Part shown: piece by piece, positions 7,821 through 15,780 of the stretch
Layout: every line of letters begins with the position of its first letter
How positions within the stretch are numbered: the stretch's first letter is position 1
DNA from: Actinomycetes bacterium
GTDB lineage: Bacteria; Actinomycetota; Actinomycetes; Actinomycetales; Cellulomonadaceae
NCBI GenBank assembly: GCA_023424135.1
Contig: JAFAEH010000283.1
Span: forward strand, 1 to 22,852
Reading direction: 5' to 3'
DNA: 22,852 nucleotides
Made by a program: the position numbers and the translations under genes
Notes under the pieces: model-generated
Told to the model about the DNA's origin: nothing
Database searches by the model: none
Seen by the model: only the letters and a program-made list of their open reading frames with translations

Positions 7821-9193
7821 AGACGCGCCCACGCCGCCGTGAGCACACCGCGCAGGATCTGCTCGATCTCGTCGAACTGCGCGGGCCCGCAGGTCAGCGG
7901 CGGCGCGAGCTGCACGACCGGGTCGCCGCGGTCGTCGGCGCGGCAGTACAGCCCGGCCTCGTACAGGGCGGGCGTCAGGTAGCCGCGCAGCAGCCGCTCG
8001 GACTCGTCGTCGTCGAAGGTCTCCTGGGTGGCCTTGTCCTTGACGAGCTCGATGCCGTAGAAGAAGCCCTCGCCGCGCACGTCGCCGACGATCGGCAGGT
8101 CGAGCAGACGCTCGAGCGTGCCGCGCAGGACGGGTGCGTTCGCACGGACGTGGTCGACCACGCCCTCGGCCTCGAACAGGTCGAGGTTCGCCATCGCGAC
8201 CGCTGCCGAGACGGGGTGCCCGCCGAACGTGTAGCCGTGCGCGAAGCTCGTCGTCCCCGTCGCGAAGGGCTCGAACACGCGGTCCGAGACGAGGCACGCG
8301 CCGATGGGGGAGTAGCCCGACGTCATGCCCTTGGCGCACGTGATCATGTCCGGGACGTAGCCGAGGTCCTCGCACGCGAAGATCGACCCGATGCGGCCGA
8401 ACGCGCAGATCACCTCGTCGGAGACGAGCAGCACGTCGTGCTCGTCGCAGATCTCGCGGACCCGCTCGAAGTACCCGGGCGGCGGCGGGAAGCAGCCGCC
8501 GGCGTTCTGCACGGGCTCGAGGAACACCGCGGCGACCGTGTCGGGACCCTCGAACTCGATGGCCTCGGCGATGCGGTCGGCGGCCCAGCGCCCGAACGCC
8601 TTGGGGTCGTCGCGCAGGTGCTCCGGCGCACGGTAGGCGTTGGTGTTCGGCACCTTGTGCGCACCGGGGACGAGCGGCTCGAACTGCGCCTTGAGCTCGG
8701 GCAGCCCCGTGATCGACAGCGCACCCTGCGTCGTCCCGTGGTAGGCGACCGCACGCGAGATCACCTTGTGCTTGCCGGGCCGGCCCCGCAGCTTCCAGTA
8801 CTGCTTGGCGAGCTTCCACGCCGTCTCGACGGCCTCGCCGCCGCCCGTCGTGAAGAACACGCGGTTCAGGTCGCCCGGCGCGTGCGCGGCCAGCCGCTCG
8901 GCCAGGTCCACCGCCCCGGGGTGCGCGTACGACCAGATCGGGAAGAACGCCAGCTCGCGCGCCTGCGCGGCCGCGGCCGCGGCGAGCTCCTCGCGTCCGT
9001 GGCCGAGCTGCACGACGAACAGCCCGGACAGCCCGTCGATCAGCCGGTGACCGTCGGCGTCCCAGATGTGGTGGCCCTCGCCGCGCACGATCGTCGGGAC
9101 GCCGTGCTCCCACGCGCTCTGCCGCGTGAAGTGGCCCCACAGGTGGTCGCGGGCGGCCTGCTGGCGGTCGGTGCCGCGCGGTGTCGTGCTCAT
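7817..9193 (-). CDS. Class III PLP aminotransferase, probable putrescine/polyamine transaminase
   Basis: The protein (458 aa) is a fold-type I, class III (omega) aminotransferase of the SpuC-like group. It would move a terminal amino group from putrescine or a similar diamine to pyruvate or 2-oxoglutarate, giving 4-aminobutanal. Visible features are DGLSGLFVVQLGHG near the N terminus, the phosphate-binding TTGGGEAVETAWKLA, and the aspartate in SDEVICAFGRIG that holds the pyridine ring. The Schiff-base lysine is Lys288 in CAKGMTSGYSP, followed by GYTFGGHP. The ATG overlaps the regulator's stop (ATGA). Omega-amino-acid:pyruvate transaminases have the same motifs, so the substrate is inferred from neighbours: PatD, the pot importer and the FAD oxidase. 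I give no symbol because spuC, patA and others cannot be told apart by eye. Confidence 0.82.
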   Translation of the reverse strand: MSTTPRGTDRQQAARDHLWGHFTRQSAWEHGVPTIVRGEGHHIWDADGHRLIDGLSGLFVVQLGHGREELAAAAAAQARELAFFPIWSYAHPGAVDLAERLAAHAPGDLNRVFFTTGGGEAVETAWKLAKQYWKLRGRPGKHKVISRAVAYHGTTQGALSITGLPELKAQFEPLVPGAHKVPNTNAYRAPEHLRDDPKAFGRWAADRIAEAIEFEGPDTVAAVFLEPVQNAGGCFPPPPGYFERVREICDEHDVLLVSDEVICAFGRIGSIFACEDLGYVPDMITCAKGMTSGYSPIGACLVSDRVFEPFATGTTSFAHGYTFGGHPVSAAVAMANLDLFEAEGVVDHVRANAPVLRGTLERLLDLPIVGDVRGEGFFYGIELVKDKATQETFDDDESERLLRGYLTPALYEAGLYCRADDRGDPVVQLAPPLTCGPAQFDEIEQILRGVLTAAWARL

Positions 9194-9660
9194 CGGGTTC
9201 CCCAGTTGTAGAGCTGCTTGTGCAGACGCAGGTAGACGAACGTCTCGGTCGAGCGGACACCGGGCAGCGCGCGGATCGTGTCGTTCAGGACGGTGAGCAG
9301 GTGCTCGTCGTCCTCGCAGACCACCTCGACGAGCACGTCGAACGACCCCGCCGTGACGACGACGTAGTCCACCTCGCCGATCGCCGCGACGCGCTCGGCG
9401 AGGTCGTTGAGGTCGCCGTCGGCGCGGATGCCGATCATCGCCTGACGTCGGAACCCGACCTGCAGGGGGTCGGTGACGGCGACGATCTGGATGACTCCCG
9501 CCTCCTGCAGGCGCTGGACGCGCTGGCGCACGGCGGCCTCCGAGAGCCCCACGGCCTTGCCGATCGTCGCGTAGGGGCGACGGCCGTCCTCCTGGAGCTG
9601 CTCGATGATGCCCTTGGCGGCGGCGTCCAGCGTCACCGCGCCGCGCTCGCGCTGCGTCAT
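9190..9660 (-). CDS. Lrp/AsnC family transcriptional regulator
   Basis: This is a 156-aa regulator. The N-terminal winged helix-turn-helix spans about residues 11-60, with the recognition helix inside LSEAAVRQRVQRLQEAGVI. The RAM ligand-binding domain follows (about 70-146), with GSFDVLVEVVCED at the usual effector-site turn. Lrp proteins form dimers and octamers that wrap DNA and respond to amino acids or related metabolites. The ATG at 9660 was chosen because it gives the normal family length. A longer in-frame extension to 9729 is possible but unlikely. No Shine-Dalgarno is visible; a -10-like CACCAT on the minus strand stands 6 nt before the ATG. It heads the operon with the aminotransferase and oxidoreductase and diverges from patD, so it probably controls both. 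Confidence 0.88.
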   Translation of the reverse strand: MTQRERGAVTLDAAAKGIIEQLQEDGRRPYATIGKAVGLSEAAVRQRVQRLQEAGVIQIVAVTDPLQVGFRRQAMIGIRADGDLNDLAERVAAIGEVDYVVVTAGSFDVLVEVVCEDDEHLLTVLNDTIRALPGVRSTETFVYLRLHKQLYNWGTR

Positions 9661-9698
9661 GGGCCGATGGTGTCGCGGAGCAGGTGCGCTCGGCAAGT

Positions 9699-9744
9699 GA
9701 TTCCGTGTTTCGAGCGCGTGTCGCATCACGGATCCGTGCGTGAT
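9699..9744. promoter_or_regulatory. Candidate operator in the lrp/patD divergent gap
   Basis: A perfect 12-bp palindrome (CACGGATCCGTG, 9727-9738) is flanked by an outer pair ATCACG/CGTGAT at 9725-9730 and 9739-9744. The half-sequence GATTCCGTG at 9699-9707 resembles GATCCGTG at 9731-9738, one copy about 32 bp (three helical turns) from the next. Phased sites upstream of the autogenous gene are what Lrp-type octamers often use. The binding itself is inference. Confidence 0.4.
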
Positions 9745-9802
9745 CCCGCCTCCAGGCGAGGAATCCGCTGCGCAGGGGTGCCGCTCGGTGGGTCGTGCGC
9801 AC

Positions 9803-9808
9803 TAGCCT
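9803..9808 (+). promoter_or_regulatory. Candidate -10 element for patD
   Basis: TAGCCT fits the actinobacterial TAnnnT -10 pattern and is the same hexamer seen before the small membrane-protein gene. It would give a leader of about 80 nt before patD. No convincing -35 box is visible. Confidence 0.3.
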
Positions 9809-9861
9809 CGCGTCAGCGTCGGCGAGGACCGCCGCGCACCAGCCGTCGCAGCACCACCCCG

Positions 9862-9880
9862 GTCCCGGACGTCCCGGGAC
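9862..9880 (+). promoter_or_regulatory. 5' leader hairpin directly before the patD Shine-Dalgarno
   Basis: A 7-bp GC stem (9862-9868 with 9874-9880) closes a 5-nt loop that ends 3 nt before AAGGAGG (9884-9890). If transcribed, it would lie next to the ribosome-binding site and might affect initiation. Confidence 0.3.
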
Positions 9881-9893
9881 GTGAAGGAGGACC

Positions 9894-11324
9894 GTGACCA
9901 CCGAGCTGACCAACCTCGTCGACGGGCGCAGCGTGCCCTCTCTCGACGGCCGGACCACCGCCGTCGTCGACCCGAGCACCGGGCAGGAGTACGCGCGTGC
10001 CCCGCTGTCCGGCGCGCAGGACGTGGACGCCGCCTACGCCGCCGCCGACCGCGCCGCGGCGTCGTGGAGCCGCACCACGCCGGCCGAGCGGCAGACCGCG
10101 CTGCTCGCGCTCGCCGACCTCGTCGACCAGCACGCCGACGAGCTCGTCGCGGCCGAGTCGCGCAACACCGGCAAGCCGCTGCACCTGACGGCGACCGACG
10201 AGGTGCCGCCGTGCGCCGACCAGCTGCGCTTCTTCGCCGGGGCGGCGCGCGTGCTCACGGGCCTGTCGGCGGGGGAGTACCTCGAGGGTCACACGTCGTG
10301 GCTGCGGCGCGAGCCCGTCGGCGTCGTCGGCCAGGTCACGCCGTGGAACTACCCGTTGATGATGGCCGTGTGGAAGGTCGCGCCCGCGCTCGCGGCGGGC
10401 AACACGGTGGTGCTCAAGCCGTCGGACACGACCCCCGTCACGACCGTGCGGCTGGCCGAGCTCGCGGCGCAGGTGCTCCCGCCGGGGGTGCTCAACGTCG
10501 TGTGCGGCGACCGGGACACGGGACGCGCGCTGGTCGCGCACCCCCGGCCCGACCTGGTCGCGATCACGGGGTCGGTGCGGGCGGGGGCCGAGGTCGCGCG
10601 GGCCGCGGCGGACGGGCTCAAGCGCGTGCACCTCGAGCTCGGCGGCAAGGCGCCGGTCGTCGTCTTCGACGACGCGGACGTGGCCGCCGCGGCCGAGGGG
10701 ATCGCCGACGCGGGGTACTACAACGCCGGCCAGGACTGCACCGCCGCGACGCGTGTGCTGGTGCACGGTCGCGTCCACGACGACTTCGTCGCCGCGCTGG
10801 CCGAGGCGGCGCGGGCGCGTCGCACGGGTGCGCCGGACGACCCCGAGGTCGCGTTCGGCCCGGTGAACAACGCGTCGCAGCTCGAGCGCGTCACCGGGTT
10901 CCTCGACCGGCTGCCGGACCACGCCGACGTCGTCGTCGGGGGTTCGCGGGTGGCGGGGCCGGGCTACTTCCTGGAGGCGACGGTCGTCGACGGGCTGCGC
11001 CAGCAGGACGAGGCCGTGCAGGAGGAGATCTTCGGTCCCGTCGTGACCGTGCAGACCTTCACGGACGAGGACGAGGCCCTGCGCCTCGCGAACGACGTCC
11101 GGTACGGGCTCGCGTCCTCCGTGTGGACCCGGGACCACGCGCGGGCGCTGCGCGTCTCGCGTGCGCTGGACTTCGGCGTCGTGTGGGTCAACACGCACAT
11201 CCCGTTCGTCGCGGAGATGCCGCACGGCGGGTTCAAGAGCTCGGGGCACGGCAAGGACCTGTCGTTGTACGGGCTCGAGGAGTACACGCGGCTCAAGCAC
11301 GTGATGTCGGCGTTCGACGTGTGA
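9894..11324 (+). CDS. patD: 4-aminobutyraldehyde dehydrogenase (PatD type)
   Basis: This 476-aa NAD-dependent aldehyde dehydrogenase is assigned to 4-aminobutanal oxidation to GABA, the step after putrescine deamination. The catalytic pair is Glu248 in LELGGK and Cys282 in NAGQDCTA, 34 residues apart as expected. The cofactor region PWNYPLMMAVWK leads into KPSDTTP. Stretches such as RFFAGAA, SAGEYLEGHTS, GYYNAGQDCTA and the C-terminal MPHGG with GKDLSLYGLE closely match what I recall of Escherichia coli YdcW/PatD. AAGGAGG at 9884-9890 supports the GTG start, although the spacer is short. The gene diverges from the lrp operon and precedes the pot importer by 239 bases. A broader substrate range (betaine aldehyde, other amino-aldehydes) cannot be excluded. 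Confidence 0.88.
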   Translation: MTTELTNLVDGRSVPSLDGRTTAVVDPSTGQEYARAPLSGAQDVDAAYAAADRAAASWSRTTPAERQTALLALADLVDQHADELVAAESRNTGKPLHLTATDEVPPCADQLRFFAGAARVLTGLSAGEYLEGHTSWLRREPVGVVGQVTPWNYPLMMAVWKVAPALAAGNTVVLKPSDTTPVTTVRLAELAAQVLPPGVLNVVCGDRDTGRALVAHPRPDLVAITGSVRAGAEVARAAADGLKRVHLELGGKAPVVVFDDADVAAAAEGIADAGYYNAGQDCTAATRVLVHGRVHDDFVAALAEAARARRTGAPDDPEVAFGPVNNASQLERVTGFLDRLPDHADVVVGGSRVAGPGYFLEATVVDGLRQQDEAVQEEIFGPVVTVQTFTDEDEALRLANDVRYGLASSVWTRDHARALRVSRALDFGVVWVNTHIPFVAEMPHGGFKSSGHGKDLSLYGLEEYTRLKHVMSAFDV

Positions 11325-11374
11325 CCCGAGGTCGCGGGCGGGCGGTGTCCCGATCTGTGGTCGACACCTGTCAC

Positions 11375-11437
11375 CGACGAACTACACAGTCGTAACATGT
11401 CGGGCGTCGTCCCGGCTCCGGCGCGGTCTTCGTCGCG
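11375..11437. promoter_or_regulatory. Additional TTCGTCG half-sites and possible -10 upstream of the pot operon
   Basis: CGACGAA (11375-11381, minus-strand TTCGTCG) and TTCGTCGCG (11429-11437) repeat the half-site of the dyad at 11459-11490. The second stands 31 bp from the next copy. TAACAT at 11393-11398 fits TAnnnT and may be the -10 of the pot operon. All of this lies in the 239-base gap after patD, in which no gene is visible. Confidence 0.3.
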
Positions 11438-11458
11438 GATGTTCCAGGACTGCAAACT

Positions 11459-11490
11459 TTTCGTTGCGAACGTGCGATCTCGCGACGAAA
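11459..11490. promoter_or_regulatory. Operator-like dyad upstream of the pot operon
   Basis: The left arm TTTCGTTGCGA (11459-11469) and right arm TCGCGACGAAA (11480-11490) are reverse complements at 10 of 11 positions around a 10-bp spacer, about 75 bases before the lipoprotein start. The shape fits a dimeric regulator site. Which regulator binds is unknown. Confidence 0.45.
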
Positions 11491-11563
11491 TCCTTGTGCG
11501 GCCGCCGTGCCGTGCGCCACGATCCAGCCGGGCCGCGGTGCGGTCCGCCCTGAGAGGAGCGAG

Positions 11564-12775
11564 ATGAGTAGCAGCCGTCGACGTCCGGTTCCGGCCGACC
11601 CCCGGGTACGCGACCTGGTGCGGCAGGCACAAGGGATCTCGCGGCGCCGCTTCCTCGCGGGCGCGGCGGGAGCCGCCGGCACGGGCGCGCTGCTCGCCGC
11701 GTGCGGGACGAGCGGGGGCGCGGGCGCCTCGGGCCAGGGCGGCTCGGACAGCGGTCCGCTGCGGTGGGCCAACTGGACGCAGTACCTCGACCAGGACGAG
11801 GCGGGCACGAGCTTCCCCACCCTCGAGGCGTTCGAGCAGGCCAGCGGGATCCCCGTCGAGTACTACGAGGACATCGAGGACAACGACTCGTTCTACGGCA
11901 AGATCTCCCGCCAGCTCCAGCGCGGTCAGGACATCGGCTACGACGTCGTCACGCTGACCGACTGGATGACGGCGCGCTGGATCCGTCAGGACTACGTCGC
12001 GCGCCTGGACCGCACGCGCATCCCGAACGCCGACAACATCCTGGCCAACCTCGCGGGCGTCGACTTCGACGACGGCCGCAACTACTCCCTGACGTGGCAG
12101 TCCGGCTTCGCCGGCATCGCGTGGAACACCGAGGCGATCCCGCAGGGCCTGCGCACGGTCTCCGACCTGTGGAACCCCGAGTACAAGGGTCGCGTCGAGG
12201 TGCTCTCGGAGATGCGCGACACGATCGGCCTGATCATGCTCGACAACGGCATGGACCCGGCGGGCGGCTGGTCGACCGACGACTGGTTCGACGCGCTCGA
12301 CGTCGTGCAGCGCAACCTCGACGACGGGCAGATCCGTCAGGTCCGGGGCAACTCCTACACGCAGGACCTCGCGTCCGGCGACGCGATCGCCTGCTTCGCG
12401 TGGTCGGGCGACATCACGTCGCTCAACTACGAGCACGACGGCCGGTTCGCCTTCGCCATCCCCGACGCGGGCGGCACGCTGTGGAGCGACAACCTCATGG
12501 TGCCCAAGGCGTCACCGCGCCTGGCGCAGGCCGAGGAGCTCTTCGACCACTACTACGACCCGGCCGTCGCGGCCGAGGTCGCCGCCTGGGTCAACTACAT
12601 CACCCCCGTGCAGGGCGCGCAGGAGGCGATGCTCGACATCGACCCCGAGCTCGCCGAGGACCCGATGATCTTCCCGACCGAGGAGATCCTGTTGAAGGCC
12701 CACGTCTTCCGGACCCTGACGCCTGCCGAGGAGGAGCGCTACAACGGCCAGTTCCTCTCGGTGATCGGCGCGTGA
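11564..12775 (+). CDS. potD: Polyamine ABC transporter substrate-binding lipoprotein (PotD/PotF-like)
   Basis: This 403-aa extracytoplasmic binding protein should capture putrescine or spermidine and hand it to the permease pair. The signal region is Tat-type: RRRFLAG at residues 27-33, a hydrophobic Ala/Gly stretch, then the lipobox LAAC with the acylated Cys47. A Gly/Ser-rich linker follows. The mature part begins LRWANWTQYL, matching the NWTEY segment of PotD, and has the aromatic- and acid-rich surface expected of polyamine binders. The ATG at 11564 is preferred over an upstream in-frame start because GAGGAG lies 4 nt before it and it places the signal correctly. Its stop overlaps the ATPase start (GTGA). 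Specificity among polyamines cannot be read here. Confidence 0.9.
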   Translation: MSSSRRRPVPADPRVRDLVRQAQGISRRRFLAGAAGAAGTGALLAACGTSGGAGASGQGGSDSGPLRWANWTQYLDQDEAGTSFPTLEAFEQASGIPVEYYEDIEDNDSFYGKISRQLQRGQDIGYDVVTLTDWMTARWIRQDYVARLDRTRIPNADNILANLAGVDFDDGRNYSLTWQSGFAGIAWNTEAIPQGLRTVSDLWNPEYKGRVEVLSEMRDTIGLIMLDNGMDPAGGWSTDDWFDALDVVQRNLDDGQIRQVRGNSYTQDLASGDAIACFAWSGDITSLNYEHDGRFAFAIPDAGGTLWSDNLMVPKASPRLAQAEELFDHYYDPAVAAEVAAWVNYITPVQGAQEAMLDIDPELAEDPMIFPTEEILLKAHVFRTLTPAEEERYNGQFLSVIGA

Positions 12776-13983
12776 GCGCGGTGACCGCCGTCGTCGCCGG
12801 GGGCACGACGTCGCCCGCGGGGTCTGCCGCGCGCGGTGCGGCCCTCGAGATCGCGGCGGTCACCAAGCGCTTCGGATCGTTCGTGGCCGTCGACGACCTC
12901 ACGCTCGACGTGCCGTCCGGCGCGTTCTTCGCGCTGCTCGGCCCCTCCGGGTGCGGCAAGACGACCACGCTGCGGATGGTCGCCGGGCTCGAGCAGCCCA
13001 CCTCCGGCACGATCTGCCTGGCGGGGCGCGACGTCACCACGGCGCCCGCGCACCGCCGGCCGGTCAACACCGTGTTCCAGTCGTACGCGTTGTTCCCGCA
13101 CCTCGACGTGCTCGAGAACGTCGCGTTCGGGCTGCGGCGGCGCGGTGCGCGCGACGTGCGCGCCAGGGCGCTCGAGGCGCTCGAGCTGGTCGAGCTCGCG
13201 CACCTCGCGGACCGTCGCCCGGCCCAGCTGTCCGGCGGTCAGCAGCAGCGCGTGGCCCTGGCGCGCGCCGTCGTCAACCGCCCGGCGCTGCTGCTGCTCG
13301 ACGAGCCGCTCGGGGCGCTCGACCTCAAGCTGCGCCGCCAGATGCAGCTCGAGCTCAAGCGCATCCAGGCCGAGGTCGGGCTCACGTTCGTGCACGTCAC
13401 GCACGACCAGGAGGAGGCCATGACGATGGCCGACACCGTCGCGGTCATGAACCACGGGCGCATCGAGCAGCTCGGCGCACCCGCGGACCTGTACGAGCAC
13501 CCGCGCACCGCGTTCGTCGCCAACTTCCTGGGGCAGTCGAACCTCGTCGCCGGTTCGGTCGTCGAGGCGCTCGACGGCGGTGCGACGCTCGGTGTCGACG
13601 TCGCGGGCACGCGCGTCCTCGTGCCCGCCGCACGCAGCGTGGCTGCCGGCCCGGGCGTCCTGGTCGGCGTCCGTCCCGAGAAGATCCGGCTCGTCGACGC
13701 CCGCGAGGGCGCACACGCCGCTTCGACCGACGTCGCCGACGGACACAACGTGCTCGGACCGGGCACCGTCGTCGACGTGTCGTTCGCCGGGGTCAGCACG
13801 CAGTACCAGGTGGCGGTGGACGGTCTCGGCACGTTCGGGGTCTTCGCGCAGAACACCGACGGGGCGCCGGCCCACGCGCCGGGCAGCCGCGTGCGGCTCG
13901 TGTGGTCCGCCGCGCACACGTTCGCGCTCGACGGGCACGAGGAGGTCGCCGCCGGCACGGTCGACCTGGACGACGAGCCGTGA
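12772..13983 (+). CDS. potA: Polyamine ABC transporter ATP-binding protein
   Basis: This 403-aa ATPase powers the importer from the cytoplasmic face. The motifs run in order: Walker A GPSGCGKT at residues 57-64, Q-loop in VFQSYALFPH, signature LSGGQ at 153-157, Walker B ending at Asp177-Glu178 in LLLLDEP, and the switch His211 in VTHD. The roughly 150-residue C-terminal part, with VGVRPEKIRL, is the TOBE regulatory domain typical of PotA and related importers. The start overlaps the lipoprotein stop by 4 nt. The first 20 residues are Ala/Gly-rich and the GTG at 12781 is an alternative start. Iron- or sulfate-importer ATPases share this architecture, so the polyamine assignment depends on the operon. 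Confidence 0.92.
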   Translation: MSAVTAVVAGGTTSPAGSAARGAALEIAAVTKRFGSFVAVDDLTLDVPSGAFFALLGPSGCGKTTTLRMVAGLEQPTSGTICLAGRDVTTAPAHRRPVNTVFQSYALFPHLDVLENVAFGLRRRGARDVRARALEALELVELAHLADRRPAQLSGGQQQRVALARAVVNRPALLLLDEPLGALDLKLRRQMQLELKRIQAEVGLTFVHVTHDQEEAMTMADTVAVMNHGRIEQLGAPADLYEHPRTAFVANFLGQSNLVAGSVVEALDGGATLGVDVAGTRVLVPAARSVAAGPGVLVGVRPEKIRLVDAREGAHAASTDVADGHNVLGPGTVVDVSFAGVSTQYQVAVDGLGTFGVFAQNTDGAPAHAPGSRVRLVWSAAHTFALDGHEEVAAGTVDLDDEP

Positions 13984-14912
13984 GCGTCGTCGCCGCGCTC
14001 GGGCACGGTGCGGGACCGGACGCCGGGGGCACCGCGCCGCACGCCGCACCGGCGCCGCGACGACGCGGCTACCGAGGTCTGCTCGTCCCCGGCCTGCTCT
14101 ACCTGGTCGCGTTCTTCGTCGTGCCCGTGGGCACGCTGCTCGCGACGTCGTTGTACGCGCCCGTCCCCGGCGGCGAGCTCGGCGAGTTCGCGCCGGCCCT
14201 GCGCTGGCAGAACTACCCCGAGACCGTCGTGCAGTTCTGGCCGCAGATCGCACGGTCGTTCTCGTTCGCCGCGATCGCGACCGTGGTGACGCTCGTGGTC
14301 GGCTACCCGATGGCGTACCTCATCGCGGTGCGCGCCCGCGGCCGACCGGGCCTGCAAGGGCTGCTGATCGTGCTCGTCGTCGCCCCGTTCTTCACCAGCT
14401 TCATCCTGCGCACGATCGCGTGGAAGCAGATCCTCGCGGACGACGGCGCGGTGGTCGCGGCGCTGCGCTGGATGCACGTCCTGGCACCCGACGGGCGGCT
14501 GTCGGCGACGCCGGTGGCCGTCGTGATCGGCCTGACGTACTCGTTCCTCCCGTTCATGGTCCTGCCGCTGTTCGCCTCGCTCGAGCGGCTCGACCCGCGG
14601 ATGCTCGAGGCGGGTGCGGACCTGTACGCGCGCCCCTTCACGACGTTCCGCACCGTGACGCTGCCGCTGTCGATGCCGGGCGTGGTCGCCGGCACGCTGC
14701 TGACGTTCATCCCGGCGGTCGGGGACTACGTCAACTCCTCGCTCCTGGGGAACAACACGACCACGGTGATGGTCGGGCAGGTCATCGACGCGCGGTTCTT
14801 CCGCGTCCTGGACTACCCGACGGCCGCCGTGCTCTCGGTGGTGCTCATGGCCTCGATCCTCGCGCTCGTCACGGCGTACGTGCGCCGCTCCGGGACGGAG
14901 GACCTGGTGTGA
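13980..14912 (+). CDS. potB: Polyamine ABC transporter permease, PotB-like
   Basis: This 310-aa inner-membrane permease has a Gly/Pro/Ala-rich cytoplasmic leader of about 30 residues. A first membrane segment (LLVPGLLYLVAFFVVPVG) follows, and then further helices characteristic of the binding-protein-dependent permease domain. The cytoplasmic EAA loop that docks on the ATPase is visible as EAGADLYARPFTTFRTVTLP. The GTG start overlaps the ATPase stop and the stop overlaps potC, so all four pot genes are translationally chained. The PotB label, rather than PotH, is a convention based on order. Confidence 0.9.
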   Translation: MSVVAALGHGAGPDAGGTAPHAAPAPRRRGYRGLLVPGLLYLVAFFVVPVGTLLATSLYAPVPGGELGEFAPALRWQNYPETVVQFWPQIARSFSFAAIATVVTLVVGYPMAYLIAVRARGRPGLQGLLIVLVVAPFFTSFILRTIAWKQILADDGAVVAALRWMHVLAPDGRLSATPVAVVIGLTYSFLPFMVLPLFASLERLDPRMLEAGADLYARPFTTFRTVTLPLSMPGVVAGTLLTFIPAVGDYVNSSLLGNNTTTVMVGQVIDARFFRVLDYPTAAVLSVVLMASILALVTAYVRRSGTEDLV

Positions 14913-15697
14913 GCCGTCTGCGCCTCGGCGACGCGGTCGTCCCGGTGTTCGCGTCGCTGGGCTTCGTGTTCCTGCTCGTGCCCATCGCGTACACCGTGCT
15001 GTTCTCGTTCAACGACGCCGGCAAGACGAACCTCGTGTGGCGGGGCTTCACGCTCGACGCATGGCGCAACCCCTGCGGCGCACCACGGGTCTGCGACGCG
15101 CTCGTCGGGTCGCTGCAGGTCGGCCTGCTCTCGACGCTGCTGGCGACCGCCCTCGGCACGCTGCTCGCGGTCGGGCTCGTGCGCGCGCGCTTCCGCGGCC
15201 GGGGTGCGGTCAACCTGCTGGTCTTCCTGCCGATGGCGACGCCCGAGGTCGTGCTGGGTGCCGCGCTGGTCTCGCAGTTCCTGTCGCTGCGGCTGCCCCT
15301 GGGGTTCGGCACGGTCGTCGTCGCGCACGTGATGTTCTGCCTGAGCTTCGTCGTCGTGGCCGTCAAGGCGCGCGTCGCGACGCTCGACCCGGCGCTCGAG
15401 CAGGCCGCGGCGGACCTGTACGCGACCCCCTGGCAGGCGTTCTGGCGCGTGACGTTCCCGCTCCTGCTGCCGGGCATCGGTGCGGCCGCCCTGCTCGCGT
15501 TCAGCCTGAGCTTCGACGACTTCATCGTGACGAACTTCACGTCCGGCGGGTTCTCCACCTTCCCGAAGTTCGTCTACGTGTCCGCGACGCGCGGCATCCC
15601 GCCGCAGGCCAACGTCATCAGCTCGGCGATGTTCCTGCTCGCGCTGCTCGTGGTCGTCCTCGTGCAGGTCGTCTCGCGGGCGCGCCGCCGTCGCTGA
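14909..15697 (+). CDS. potC: Polyamine ABC transporter permease, PotC-like
   Basis: This 262-aa second permease forms the transmembrane pore with the PotB-like subunit. It starts with a short cytoplasmic segment and the helix VVPVFASLGFVFLLVPIAYTV, followed by FSFND, common in PotC/PotI proteins. The EAA-type loop appears as EQAAADLYATPWQAFWRVTFP. It is followed by SLSFDDFIVTNF, another strong PotC/PotI hallmark. It is the last gene of the pot operon. The 129-base gap before rseP has only a weak 5-bp hairpin (15709-15721), so read-through into rseP is possible. Confidence 0.92.
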   Translation: MSRLRLGDAVVPVFASLGFVFLLVPIAYTVLFSFNDAGKTNLVWRGFTLDAWRNPCGAPRVCDALVGSLQVGLLSTLLATALGTLLAVGLVRARFRGRGAVNLLVFLPMATPEVVLGAALVSQFLSLRLPLGFGTVVVAHVMFCLSFVVVAVKARVATLDPALEQAAADLYATPWQAFWRVTFPLLLPGIGAAALLAFSLSFDDFIVTNFTSGGFSTFPKFVYVSATRGIPPQANVISSAMFLLALLVVVLVQVVSRARRRR

Positions 15698-15780
15698 CGC
15701 GGGGCACCGCGCCGCCGGCGCCCGCTGGTCGCTCCCAGCCGTCGTTCAGGTCGGGAGCCGAACATGTCGATGCACGGGCG

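Noticed and set aside
6998..9211. A 737-codon plus-strand open frame opposite the aminotransferase and oxidoreductase
   Set aside because: Its product is Arg/Ala/Val-rich low-complexity sequence with no motif. It arises because high-GC DNA lacks stop codons in several frames.
6423..9260. A 945-codon minus-strand open frame covering both the oxidoreductase and most of the aminotransferase region
   Set aside because: Only the part to 7820 encodes the flavoprotein. The upstream part is an out-of-frame Arg/Ala-rich shadow of the aminotransferase, which has clear motifs in its own frame.
12739..14253. Long minus-strand open frames opposite the pot operon
   Set aside because: The translation is a low-complexity mirror of the ATPase gene, which carries all ABC motifs on the plus strand.
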